A stretch of 22,220 nt of DNA, taken from Acholeplasmataceae bacterium UBA5617 (lineage in GTDB: Bacteria; Bacillota_I; Bacilli_A; Acholeplasmatales; Acholeplasmataceae). The first letter of the stretch is position 1; each line of letters starts with the position of its first letter. Below, one piece after another: positions 8,237 through 16,775 of the stretch. The notes beneath the pieces are model-generated. The model was given only the letters and a program-made list of their open reading frames with translations. It was not told the DNA's origin and searched no databases. The stretch covers positions 1-22,220 of the forward strand of contig DIKN01000127.1 in NCBI GenBank assembly GCA_002424575.1, given 5' to 3'. The translations under genes were made by a program, and so were the position numbers.

Positions 8237-10622
8237 ACGTAAATTCCTCATTGTCATCATGTTTTTGCTATTCTCAATCACGGTGCGTGCATCGTATATT
8301 GAGACGAATAAAGACACGAAGATGCCACCTGATACGGTGACCTACATCATTCAAGAACCGACAGACATGCAATATTTAGCAACCGTCGGTGATTTGAAGT
8401 TCTATTATCGCGATTCACGTGATGTGTTTGCCATCCATGATACACGTAACGGTTATACATGGAAAACAGGTCTCGACATCGCGGGTGAAGATGAGCTTAA
8501 AGATGCTTGTGACATTCTCTTAGCATCGGAAACACCACCGACCGATGAACAGATCGATGCGGTATGCCGCCCGTTTGAAGACTTCATGAATACACGTTTT
8601 GAAGCATTTTCAAATTCACTCTTAACACTGGAATACTATAACGATTCCAACAACGTGAACCGCACACCTTCAACGCATCCCACCGAAACGGGAACATCAA
8701 CTTTGATGATGGTCAATGGAGATCCCACGCACTATCGTCTAGAAATTCCCTTCTACGTGATTGATTTAACGGTATTTGTTCACATTTATTTGACAGAAGA
8801 TGGTTTATCCTTAGAGATTCGAGATGACGAAATCCAAGGTGAAGATCAAAACTTGATCTCGTCATTCATCTTTACACCACTCATGGGAGCATCCGGTGGT
8901 GCAACGATTTCATTCAACAAAACGACCATGCAATATGGTCGTGCTGCAGACGCGGTAGCCAAACCACAAATTCCTGGATACATCATGGTTCCAGACGGTA
9001 GCGGTGCACTCATCCGTTTTGAAGATTACTCAACAAGCATTTCATCGTATTACGGTAGTATCTATGGCCGTGACTATGCGATTGATACGTACTATGATCG
9101 TGTTGAAACCAATTTTATCCCCTTAAAACAACCAGGTTTACCTATTTATGGTATCGCACATGGCAATCGTCAAGCAGCTTTCTTTGCACATGCGACCAAA
9201 GGTGCAGAATTTATGGAACTCGTGGTTTCACCACAAAATGGTGTTGCACCTAACCGTTCCCTCTATACGTTCGCCTTTGCACGATTCAATTACAACACAC
9301 TGATTTATCAAGTCTATAACAATGCGGGTAGTGGTTATACATCGATGTTGGACAGTCGTCCACATTATGACATTCGTCAAAACTACGTCTTCTTAGCGGG
9401 AGACGGATCTGCCGATGGTTATCCTGCAGACTATGTAGGAATGGCAAAGAAGTATAAAGATATCTTGATTGAAGATGGTACGCTCACACCTCGTGATCAT
9501 GAACTTTCCAACATGCCGATACGCCTTGATTTCATCATGGCTGATGCGATGGATTCGCTCATTGGAACGACCGATGTTGTCGTGACAACCGTGGATCAAG
9601 TCAAAGACATTTTACTAAAACTGAACAACAATGGTGTATTCTCAATTAACTCAGGGCTTTATGGCTATCAAAAAGGTGGTATAACATTAGGCGATAAGGA
9701 TGCACCACGTTTTTCACGTGCAATCGGTACAAAACGTGAATTTGACAAGGTCATCACAGAGCTCAATGAGAAAAATATCGATGTTTCGCTTGCGATGGAT
9801 TATGCAACCATCTATAAAGAACAGATGAGTTTAATCGGCAATGCAACCAAACATGCGAATGGTTGGTACATCCGTGAATACTTAAGAAACGAAGTAGGAC
9901 CGGTGAATGAACGCTATTTTGCACGTCCAACGTTAATCGCTTCGTGGATTTTATCGCACGAAAAAGCAACCCGTTCGATAGGTGCTACCAGTTATACGTA
10001 TGAAGGATTTACCGATCTTTTATACAGTGATTACACCAAAAATGGAACAACCATCACACAATCGATGGCACTTTATCAAGCATCACTTGAAAAGATAAGA
10101 GCTAACTACAAAATCAACGCCATTCGTCCCAATCTTTACTTATGGCCATTCATTGATCGCTATCTTCAAGCGCCGATGTTTACTTCGCAGTATTTGATTG
10201 AAACAGATACCGTCCCATTCTTACAACTCGTGTTACATGGTGCGATGGAAGTGTATGCAACCTATGCAAATTTCTCATTCTACACGGCAACAGACGTCCT
10301 ACGCATGATCGATTATAACGTCTACCCATCGTTTATCTTGACACATGATCCTGCGTATGAACTCATATCAACCAATTCATCGAATTTCTACTCCACCGAA
10401 TTTTCACTCTATGAACATCGTATCTATGATATCTATGATGAAATGAATCGTGCCTACATCAGTGTCATCAATGCGGATTGGATCGATCGTCAAGTGTATC
10501 TTCCAGGTGTGATCGTCAACACCTATTCGAATGGCACAAAAATCATCATCAATTACACCGATTCGAACATCAGTTATCAAGGAAAATCCGTCACGGCGCA
10601 AAGCTTCCGTGTCGTGAACTAG
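8223..10622 (+). CDS. DUF5696-type exported protein, glycosidase-like
   Basis: The product has 799 residues. It opens with a basic N-terminus and a hydrophobic signal (KFLIVIMFLLFSITV, probably cleaved or anchoring near residue 24). The middle carries the hallmark of DUF5696 proteins as I recall them: a 'GYIMVPDGSGALI' stretch at residues 252-264 after a beta-rich region. Residues about 430-720 read like an alpha/beta barrel (PIRLDFIM, VSLAMDY, TDTVPFLQLVLHG, YPSFILTHDPAYEL). The tail (VIVNTYSNGTKIIINYTD) looks like the closing beta-sandwich strand seen in many glycoside hydrolases. No catalytic pair can be named. It stands outside the membrane between two permease pairs, so a role in processing or presenting the imported glycan is plausible. 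DUF assignment moderately sure, enzyme role speculative. Confidence 0.68.
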   Translation: MLRNKRKFLIVIMFLLFSITVRASYIETNKDTKMPPDTVTYIIQEPTDMQYLATVGDLKFYYRDSRDVFAIHDTRNGYTWKTGLDIAGEDELKDACDILLASETPPTDEQIDAVCRPFEDFMNTRFEAFSNSLLTLEYYNDSNNVNRTPSTHPTETGTSTLMMVNGDPTHYRLEIPFYVIDLTVFVHIYLTEDGLSLEIRDDEIQGEDQNLISSFIFTPLMGASGGATISFNKTTMQYGRAADAVAKPQIPGYIMVPDGSGALIRFEDYSTSISSYYGSIYGRDYAIDTYYDRVETNFIPLKQPGLPIYGIAHGNRQAAFFAHATKGAEFMELVVSPQNGVAPNRSLYTFAFARFNYNTLIYQVYNNAGSGYTSMLDSRPHYDIRQNYVFLAGDGSADGYPADYVGMAKKYKDILIEDGTLTPRDHELSNMPIRLDFIMADAMDSLIGTTDVVVTTVDQVKDILLKLNNNGVFSINSGLYGYQKGGITLGDKDAPRFSRAIGTKREFDKVITELNEKNIDVSLAMDYATIYKEQMSLIGNATKHANGWYIREYLRNEVGPVNERYFARPTLIASWILSHEKATRSIGATSYTYEGFTDLLYSDYTKNGTTITQSMALYQASLEKIRANYKINAIRPNLYLWPFIDRYLQAPMFTSQYLIETDTVPFLQLVLHGAMEVYATYANFSFYTATDVLRMIDYNVYPSFILTHDPAYELISTNSSNFYSTEFSLYEHRIYDIYDEMNRAYISVINADWIDRQVYLPGVIVNTYSNGTKIIINYTDSNISYQGKSVTAQSFRVVN

Positions 10623-10631
10623 GAGGTCGAC

Positions 10632-11669
10632 ATGAGCAAACGTAAAAAAGTGTCCAAGTTGACCCAAAATGCCAACAAATCAGCCTACCTCTTTTTACTA
10701 CCATGGCTGATCGGTTTTGTGTTCTTCGTTTTATATCCCTTCTTTTATACGATTTATTTGTCCTTCTTTTATGTCGTTCGCGACATTACAGGATGGACGT
10801 ATACGTGGATTGGGCTTGGTAATTATGAAACAGCCTTCTTTAGAAACACGCAGTTTAATCCGTTAATCTTGGACTTCTTGGTCGTAGAAATGACATACGT
10901 TCCCGCCATTTTGGTGCTTTCTCTCATTTTGAGTTTACTGTTAAACACCAACATTAAATTCCGTGCTGGATTCCGTATGATTTATTTCTTCCCGGTGGTT
11001 GTCTTATCGGGACCCGTCATGACACAACTGATTAATTCCGATTCAACGACGCGTATTGATGTCACAGAAATCTTAGTCTTCCGCATGATCGAAAACTTTT
11101 CGCCGTTCATTGCGGACTTGATTGGAAGTATCTTCAATAACTTCACGATGATTTTATGGTTCACAGGTATCCCCATCATATTATTTATGAATGGTTTGCA
11201 GAAGATGAACAGCCAACTCTATGAAGCTGCTCAAATCGATGGGGCAAATTCATGGCAAATTTTATGGAAAATTACACTTCCTAATTTGAAGTCTACAGCA
11301 CTTGTTGTTGCCATCTTCTCGGTTGTACAGATTGCCATTTTCCAAGTCAATCCCATCTATTCATTTGTTGTCTCAACCATCACCAGCAACTATGCGAAAG
11401 GTTTAGGTTTCGCTGGGGCTATCGTCTTGGTTTACTCGCTTCTCGTCTTGATTTTTGTCGCCATTGCGTTTATCTTACTCCGTGATCGCGATAAAGTGAT
11501 CTATGAAGAATCCCTTCGTGAACGTAAAGAACGGATGCGCTTGAAGATGCTGAAATTGCAAGAACAGCGCAACCAAAAGACATTGAAGGAACTCATCAAA
11601 GATAAATTTAATCAACTCAAAGATAAACTGAAGAAGAAGGAGGTTGATGCTCATGACAAGCAAGCTTAA
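10632..11669 (+). CDS. CUT1-type sugar ABC permease (MalF-like), pair 2, with charged tail
   Basis: The product has 345 residues. AGGAGGT at 10621-10627 overlaps the previous TAG and sets the ATG at 10632. The N-terminus is basic and leads into the first helix (SAYLFLLPWLIGFVFFVLYP). The EAA motif at about 198-217 (EAAQIDGANSWQILWKITLP) is canonical. After the last helix, residues 284-345 form a 62-residue, very Lys/Arg/Glu-rich tail (ERKERMRLKMLKLQEQ..., KDKFNQLKDKLKKKEV) that looks like a cytoplasmic coiled coil and is not normal for this family. It resembles YesP-type permeases and pairs with the gene that overlaps its end. What the tail contacts is unknown; the shared ATPase is one candidate. 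Confidence 0.88.
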   Translation: MSKRKKVSKLTQNANKSAYLFLLPWLIGFVFFVLYPFFYTIYLSFFYVVRDITGWTYTWIGLGNYETAFFRNTQFNPLILDFLVVEMTYVPAILVLSLILSLLLNTNIKFRAGFRMIYFFPVVVLSGPVMTQLINSDSTTRIDVTEILVFRMIENFSPFIADLIGSIFNNFTMILWFTGIPIILFMNGLQKMNSQLYEAAQIDGANSWQILWKITLPNLKSTALVVAIFSVVQIAIFQVNPIYSFVVSTITSNYAKGLGFAGAIVLVYSLLVLIFVAIAFILLRDRDKVIYEESLRERKERMRLKMLKLQEQRNQKTLKELIKDKFNQLKDKLKKKEVDAHDKQA

Positions 11670-12723
11670 TGTGACGAAGATCAAAAAGCTCTTTTTTGGT
11701 CACAAAGCAACCAGTGGTCTCATCGGCCGTTTGGTTGTCTACGCACTGTTGATCGGTGTCAGTTACATCTTCTTATATCCTCTACTTCGTATGATTTCTA
11801 TGTCATTTTTGACACAAAGCGATTTGATTAATCCCGAAGTTGGCTGGATACCAACCCAACTGAATTTCACAAACTATGTGATTGCTAACCGTGTCCTTCA
11901 ACTGTTTCCACCATCTTTAGCATCGATGTCAGAAGGATTCTTTCAAGCCGTTTTAGGTATTTTTAAAGATGGTGGTAATCTATGGAAATCGCTTAAAAAC
12001 ACATCCATCTTAGCCATCATTCAAACGTCGATTGCTGCGCTAACAGGTTTCGCTTTTGCACGTTATGAATTCAAGGGTAAGAAATTTTGGTTTGCCATGG
12101 TGTTACTATCATTCGTGATTCCGCTTCCCATGGTCACCATCCCGAGAGTCATGATTTTCTTTGACTTGCAGGACAGTGTATGGCTACCCTTCTATAATGC
12201 GATTTCTGGAACATTCTTAGAAAGTATTTTTAAACCGCGCCTATTCAACACCTTATTCCCGCAGACGGTTTTAGCCTTGTTGGGACAGGGAATTAACTCC
12301 GCGATTTTAATTCTTATTTTCTTTAACTTCTTTAAGATGATTCCAATTTCTTTAGATGAAGCTGCACGTATCGATGGTGCGACATCCACTCAAGTTTTCT
12401 GGCATATCTATATGAAGCTTGTCATTCCCATCATCATCACGGTGTTCTTATTCTCATTCGTATGGAATTGGAATGACGTCTATTCCTCACAGATCTATTA
12501 CTGGGATAAGAATCCACTCATTACGATGCGCTTAGGATCCTTTGATTCCCAGTTTGGCAGCATGGCAGGTGTGATTCCCGGCCAAGGTGGACAAGCACGA
12601 CTCAATGAAGCATATAAGATGGCTGCGACCTTCCTTTCAATCTTACCGCTTTTAATCATGTACATTGCAGCACAGCGTAAATTTATTGAAGGTATTGAAC
12701 GTACCGGTATGACAGGAGAATAA
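11653..12723 (+). CDS. CUT1-type sugar ABC permease (MalG-like), pair 2, enlarged
   Basis: The product has 356 residues from ATG 11653, the candidate with proper spacing (9 nt) from AAGGAGG at 11637-11643; TTG 11644 and ATG 11647 are too close. It overlaps the preceding gene by 17 nt. The EAA motif is at about 236-255 (EAARIDGATSTQVFWHIYMK). It is some 60-80 residues longer than typical MalG-like subunits. The extra length lies in the first outer loop (about 60-110, containing LFPPSLASMSEGFFQAVLG), between middle helices (around 180-215) and near the end (SMAGVIPGQGGQARLN). These outward or loop insertions may contact a binding protein or the accessory proteins. It forms the second channel with the upstream gene. 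Confidence 0.86.
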   Translation: MTSKLNVTKIKKLFFGHKATSGLIGRLVVYALLIGVSYIFLYPLLRMISMSFLTQSDLINPEVGWIPTQLNFTNYVIANRVLQLFPPSLASMSEGFFQAVLGIFKDGGNLWKSLKNTSILAIIQTSIAALTGFAFARYEFKGKKFWFAMVLLSFVIPLPMVTIPRVMIFFDLQDSVWLPFYNAISGTFLESIFKPRLFNTLFPQTVLALLGQGINSAILILIFFNFFKMIPISLDEAARIDGATSTQVFWHIYMKLVIPIIITVFLFSFVWNWNDVYSSQIYYWDKNPLITMRLGSFDSQFGSMAGVIPGQGGQARLNEAYKMAATFLSILPLLIMYIAAQRKFIEGIERTGMTGE

Positions 12724-12724
12724 C

Positions 12725-13624
12725 ATGAAAAAATGGAACATCATCTTGCTTATCATCCTGTTTTCACTCAGCCTTTTTTCCTGCAAGGAAGGTGAACCCA
12801 CCCCACCAGAAGAAACCGATTATTCCAACTGTAAAGCAGCTGGATACACCTATGATCCTAAGACGATTAATGATTATGCCTTGGTATGGTCGGATGAATT
12901 TGATGTGGATGGGACCATTGATAAGACCAAGTGGGGTTATGATATTGGGGGATCGGGTTGGGGAAACAACGAACTCCAATACTACACGCAAGATCTTAAC
13001 TCATGGAATGAAAACGGCAAAATGATCATCGAAGCACGCAAAGAGACATATCTTGGACGTGATTACACGTCAGCCCGTATCATCAGTAAAAATAAAGGTG
13101 ACTGGCTATATGGCAAAATCGAAGTGATGGCAAAATTGCCAACAGGTCGTGGAACATGGCCTGCGATCTGGATGCTTCCAACCGATTGGCGTTATGGCGG
13201 ATGGCCAAACAGTGGTGAAATAGATATCATGGAACATGTGGGTTACGATCAAAATCGCATTCATGGTTCCATCCATACAAAGTTTTTTAATCATCAACTT
13301 GGCACTCAGCGCTCAGGATCACGCATCATCGACACAGCATCTACAGACTTTCACAAATACAGCATTGAATGGTTACCTGATCGCATCTCTTTTATGATTG
13401 ATGATTTCAACTACTTCACCTTTTTTCCAAGCCGTCAAGTGTCCTGTCCAACCTTTGGACAATGGCCATTTGATCAACGGTTCCACCTGTTGTTAAACAT
13501 TGCTGTTGGTGGCAACTGGGGTGGGGCACAAGGTGTTGATGAAACCATCTTCCCACAACGTATGGAACTAGATTACGTTAGAATCTATCAATCACCGACG
13601 ATCACGAATTTACAGAAAGGATAG
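12725..13624 (+). CDS. GH16 laminarinase-like lipoprotein (endo-beta-1,3-glucanase)
   Basis: The product has 299 residues; AGGAGA at 12714-12719 sets the start one base after the previous stop. The N-terminus is a lipoprotein signal with lipobox LFSC (Cys20), followed by a short Pro/Glu-rich linker, so the enzyme is tethered outside the membrane. From about residue 52 it matches glycoside hydrolase family 16: LVWSDEFD, NNELQYYT, GRGTWPAIWMLP (141-152) and the catalytic motif GEIDIMEHVG with nucleophile Glu165 and acid/base Glu170. The extra Met in the motif (E-I-D-I-M-E) is the bulged form seen in laminarinases and lichenase-related enzymes rather than kappa-carrageenan types. Expected action: endo-cleavage of beta-1,3 (or mixed-linked) glucan. 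It heads the enzyme part of the operon. No extra binding module. Confidence 0.92.
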   Translation: MKKWNIILLIILFSLSLFSCKEGEPTPPEETDYSNCKAAGYTYDPKTINDYALVWSDEFDVDGTIDKTKWGYDIGGSGWGNNELQYYTQDLNSWNENGKMIIEARKETYLGRDYTSARIISKNKGDWLYGKIEVMAKLPTGRGTWPAIWMLPTDWRYGGWPNSGEIDIMEHVGYDQNRIHGSIHTKFFNHQLGTQRSGSRIIDTASTDFHKYSIEWLPDRISFMIDDFNYFTFFPSRQVSCPTFGQWPFDQRFHLLLNIAVGGNWGGAQGVDETIFPQRMELDYVRIYQSPTITNLQKG

Positions 13625-13630
13625 GATTTT

Positions 13631-16600
13631 ATGACTTCATATCGTTTTGAAAAGGGGCGTTTCTGGATTGATCAATACGATCAAAAGAAACCATTTGCGT
13701 CCTTTTTACCCGGTGTTGCCGGAAAATATGGTATACCGATGTGGGTGTATTATGTCAATCGTGGCCAATTGATTGCAAGCTTTGGTTTGGAATCCAAAGA
13801 TCATGCGATTCTCGATTTTTCACCTGCAAATATGGCGTATCGTCGCACAGAAATTGATGGTTTCCGTACGTTTTTAAAGATAAACGGTCACATGCATGAA
13901 CCCTTTGCATCCACATCAAAACAACCTCGAAAGATGTTTTTAGAGATGAATGCGATCGGTCTTGTTGAAGATTGTGGTGATCTTGAGATTCACGTGAAGT
14001 ATTTCAATGTGGTCGAAGAGAATTATCCAGGTCTGATCCGCAACGTGACACTGATCAATAAAACAAAGAAACCGATAGCTTTAGAAATCGTTGATGGACT
14101 TGCCACCATGTGGCCTTTTGGTACCAATCAATTCATGATTAAAAACATGAGTAATCTCGCGGTTGCATGGTTTGATGTATTCAATCAAGAACGAAAGATG
14201 CCTTTACTCAAAAATCGGTCGACCACTGAAGATACCGCAGAAGTTGAAGGTGTCGAAGCGGGTCATTTTTATGGATCGATTGATCAATACAACACGAAAC
14301 TGGATGTCATTTATGACCCAAGTCTTATTTTTGGTCAAGACACATCCCTTCGCGAAGCAAAGTCTTTTCAAGAGACACCGCTTAAGAGATTGTTAAAAGA
14401 AGAACAAGTCACGATTAATCAATTGATGAGTGGATACAGTGCGAAAGAACTTGTTCTTGAGGACAGTTATTCATTTTATACCCTCTTTGGTAAAGTCAAT
14501 CATATGGAAGAACTTCATATATTAGAGAAGATTTTATCCTATGATGTTTTTGAAATGTATGATAAAAAGGCGCAACGTTTAGCCGAAGAGATCACCAAAC
14601 CGATGACACTTAAAACAAACTACCCTCTTTTTGATGCCTACATGAAACAAAGTTTTTTAGATAACTTTTTACGTGGTGGTTACCCTCAAGTTTTCAAAGG
14701 CAAAGAACAAGATATCATTTATCACATCTATTCCCGTATCCATGGTGACATGGAAAGAGAATATAACAATTATTACGTCGAACCAGCTTATTTCTCACAG
14801 GGAAATGGGTCTTATCGTGATGTGAATCAAAACCGACGAAATGATGCTTATTTTGTCCCTGAAGCAGCTCTTTTTAACATTCGTCAATTCATGGATTTGA
14901 TTCAGCTAGATGGTCATAATCCTTTAACGATTCAAGGCAGTAAGCTTGTGATGGATAAGGAAGATATTATCTTTGTGTTATCACATGTTATAGAAGGCCA
15001 AGCTATCGTGCAAAAAATTCTTGAACGACCCTTTACACCGGGACAGCTTATGACATCAATCGATCAGCATCATGTAAAACTTGATGGTGATCGCGATGCA
15101 TTTTTAAACCGCGTCATGAAAGAATCACGTCAAGAAATTCAATCGGTGTATGGCACGGGTTATTGGAGTGATCATTGGATCTATAACCTCGACTTGCTGG
15201 ACAGTTATCTGAACGTTTATCCAGACAAAGTTGAAAAACTTTTCTTGACACCTGAGTATCGTTTTTATCAAAGTCATGTCTCTGTTTTCCCAAGAAAATT
15301 GAGATATGTATTGACACCTCGTGGTGAAGTCAGACAGCTTGGACCACTCTATCATGATCAAGAGAAGATTGATAAGGCAAAACTTGTTGTCAATCAAACC
15401 AACTTTCATAAGACACCAAGTGGTCAAGTCGTGAAAGTGAACTTATTGACCAAATTGATTCATCTCGCTTTAATCAAGTTTACGTCACTTGATCCTGAGC
15501 TTATCGGTGTGATGATGGATGCCGAAAAACCAGGATGGAATGATGCGATGAACGGCTTACCTGCCATCTTTGGTTCAGGGGTCACCGAAGCCATTTCTCT
15601 CAAACGATTGATCGAATTGCTGATCGATCAACTGCTTGTTCTCGATCTTGAATATCTTGCGATGCCTGAAGATCTCAGCCTATTCTTTAAAGATGTCACA
15701 CAAACCTTTCAATCCTTTGACACCTATCAAGATTTAAGAGAACGATTCGTTGAAAAGACACGTTTCTTTCTTGATCCTCAACCCTTAAAACTGACACATG
15801 TAGAGCTTAAACAAGGTCTTGAACGCATGTTAGATGTTCTCAGAGAAGGGCTTAACAAGGCGAAAAAGATTGGTCAAGGGTTGCTGCCAACTTATCTGTC
15901 ATATCATGCGGATGCGTATACCGTCAATAAAGAAAAAAATCCTGAACTGGGGTATCCCACAGTGACTGTGACATCATGGTCTGTACGGATGTTACCGCAT
16001 TATTTAGAAGCTCCAGCAACCTACTTAAAGCAATGCCATGATATCAAGGAAGCTCAGACAATTTTTGAGCGTGTTCGTCAAACGGAGATGTATGATAAAA
16101 AGTTAGGTTTATATTTGACGTCATGTCCGCTTGATGATGAAACACTAGAGATTGGACGTGCACGCGCATTCACCAAGGGATGGCTTGAGAGAGAAGCATG
16201 CTTCATGCATATGTCCTATAAATATTTGATTGGTCTATTAAAGAGCGGTCTCTATCAAGAATATTACCAAGACATGAAAACTGCGATGCCGCCTTTTATG
16301 AATCCTGAAGTCTATGGAAGAAGTCCTTTAGAAAATGCATCGTTTATCGCAACCTCGAATAACCCCAATCCAAAAAACCATGGACGTGGATTTGTTGCAC
16401 GCTTGACGGGAACTACATCGGAAGCTATCACGCTTTTCATGTTGATGATGACCGGAAAGAAGTTATTTTCTTTCCATCATGATGTCTTATCCTTCGGCAT
16501 TCATCCCTTACTGACTAAGGATTTCTTTGATGAAAACCATGAAGTGTCATTCCACCTTTTTGAGTCCATCAAAGTGACGATCAAGAATCCAAGTATGAAA

Positions 16601-16747
16601 GATACCTTTGATCTTGAACCGATACGCTATGAACTCAAAAACAGCGTTGATACCGTGGTCGTTGAAGGCCAACAGGTGGATGGACATCTCGCTGAACTGA
16701 TCCGCAAAAAACATTTTGATACCATCACCATCACATTACAATCCTAA
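13631..16747 (+). CDS. Clan GH-Q beta-glucan phosphorylase (GH94/GH149/GH161 type)
   Basis: The product has 1038 residues with no signal peptide, so it is cytosolic. The start follows GAAAGGAT just before and across the previous stop, 6 nt away. The N-terminal about 300 residues are beta-rich (NRGQLIASFGL, YPGLIRNVTLINKT), as in the beta-sandwich of cellobiose-phosphorylase relatives. The alpha-barrel part contains GNGSYRDVNQNRRND (391-405, the equivalent of the family's W/YRD segment) and PGWNDAMNGLPAIFGSG (634-650), where Asp638 is the likely general acid. GH94 enzymes are usually about 800 residues; this larger size and the neighbours favour a beta-1,3-oligoglucan phosphorylase of GH161 or GH149, releasing glucose 1-phosphate. 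The clan is well supported; the family and linkage are inferred. Confidence 0.72.
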   Translation: MTSYRFEKGRFWIDQYDQKKPFASFLPGVAGKYGIPMWVYYVNRGQLIASFGLESKDHAILDFSPANMAYRRTEIDGFRTFLKINGHMHEPFASTSKQPRKMFLEMNAIGLVEDCGDLEIHVKYFNVVEENYPGLIRNVTLINKTKKPIALEIVDGLATMWPFGTNQFMIKNMSNLAVAWFDVFNQERKMPLLKNRSTTEDTAEVEGVEAGHFYGSIDQYNTKLDVIYDPSLIFGQDTSLREAKSFQETPLKRLLKEEQVTINQLMSGYSAKELVLEDSYSFYTLFGKVNHMEELHILEKILSYDVFEMYDKKAQRLAEEITKPMTLKTNYPLFDAYMKQSFLDNFLRGGYPQVFKGKEQDIIYHIYSRIHGDMEREYNNYYVEPAYFSQGNGSYRDVNQNRRNDAYFVPEAALFNIRQFMDLIQLDGHNPLTIQGSKLVMDKEDIIFVLSHVIEGQAIVQKILERPFTPGQLMTSIDQHHVKLDGDRDAFLNRVMKESRQEIQSVYGTGYWSDHWIYNLDLLDSYLNVYPDKVEKLFLTPEYRFYQSHVSVFPRKLRYVLTPRGEVRQLGPLYHDQEKIDKAKLVVNQTNFHKTPSGQVVKVNLLTKLIHLALIKFTSLDPELIGVMMDAEKPGWNDAMNGLPAIFGSGVTEAISLKRLIELLIDQLLVLDLEYLAMPEDLSLFFKDVTQTFQSFDTYQDLRERFVEKTRFFLDPQPLKLTHVELKQGLERMLDVLREGLNKAKKIGQGLLPTYLSYHADAYTVNKEKNPELGYPTVTVTSWSVRMLPHYLEAPATYLKQCHDIKEAQTIFERVRQTEMYDKKLGLYLTSCPLDDETLEIGRARAFTKGWLEREACFMHMSYKYLIGLLKSGLYQEYYQDMKTAMPPFMNPEVYGRSPLENASFIATSNNPNPKNHGRGFVARLTGTTSEAITLFMLMMTGKKLFSFHHDVLSFGIHPLLTKDFFDENHEVSFHLFESIKVTIKNPSMKDTFDLEPIRYELKNSVDTVVVEGQQVDGHLAELIRKKHFDTITITLQS

Positions 16748-16748
16748 A

Positions 16749-16775
16749 AGGAGATGGCCAGTAGGCTGATATACT
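16749..16775 (+). promoter_or_regulatory. Unusually spaced ribosome-binding site before the GH3 gene
   Basis: The only strong Shine-Dalgarno (AGGAG, 16749-16753) lies 22 nt before the ATG at 16776. Between them, bases 16755-16759 can pair with 16764-16768 (three GC pairs plus two wobbles, AGTA loop). Folding would shorten the gap to about 8 nt. Whether the hairpin forms is unknown; it is small. Confidence 0.4.

Noticed and set aside
16767..16775. TGATATACT resembling an extended -10
   Set aside because: It directly abuts the GH3 ATG, so it could only give a transcript starting inside the gene; probably chance.
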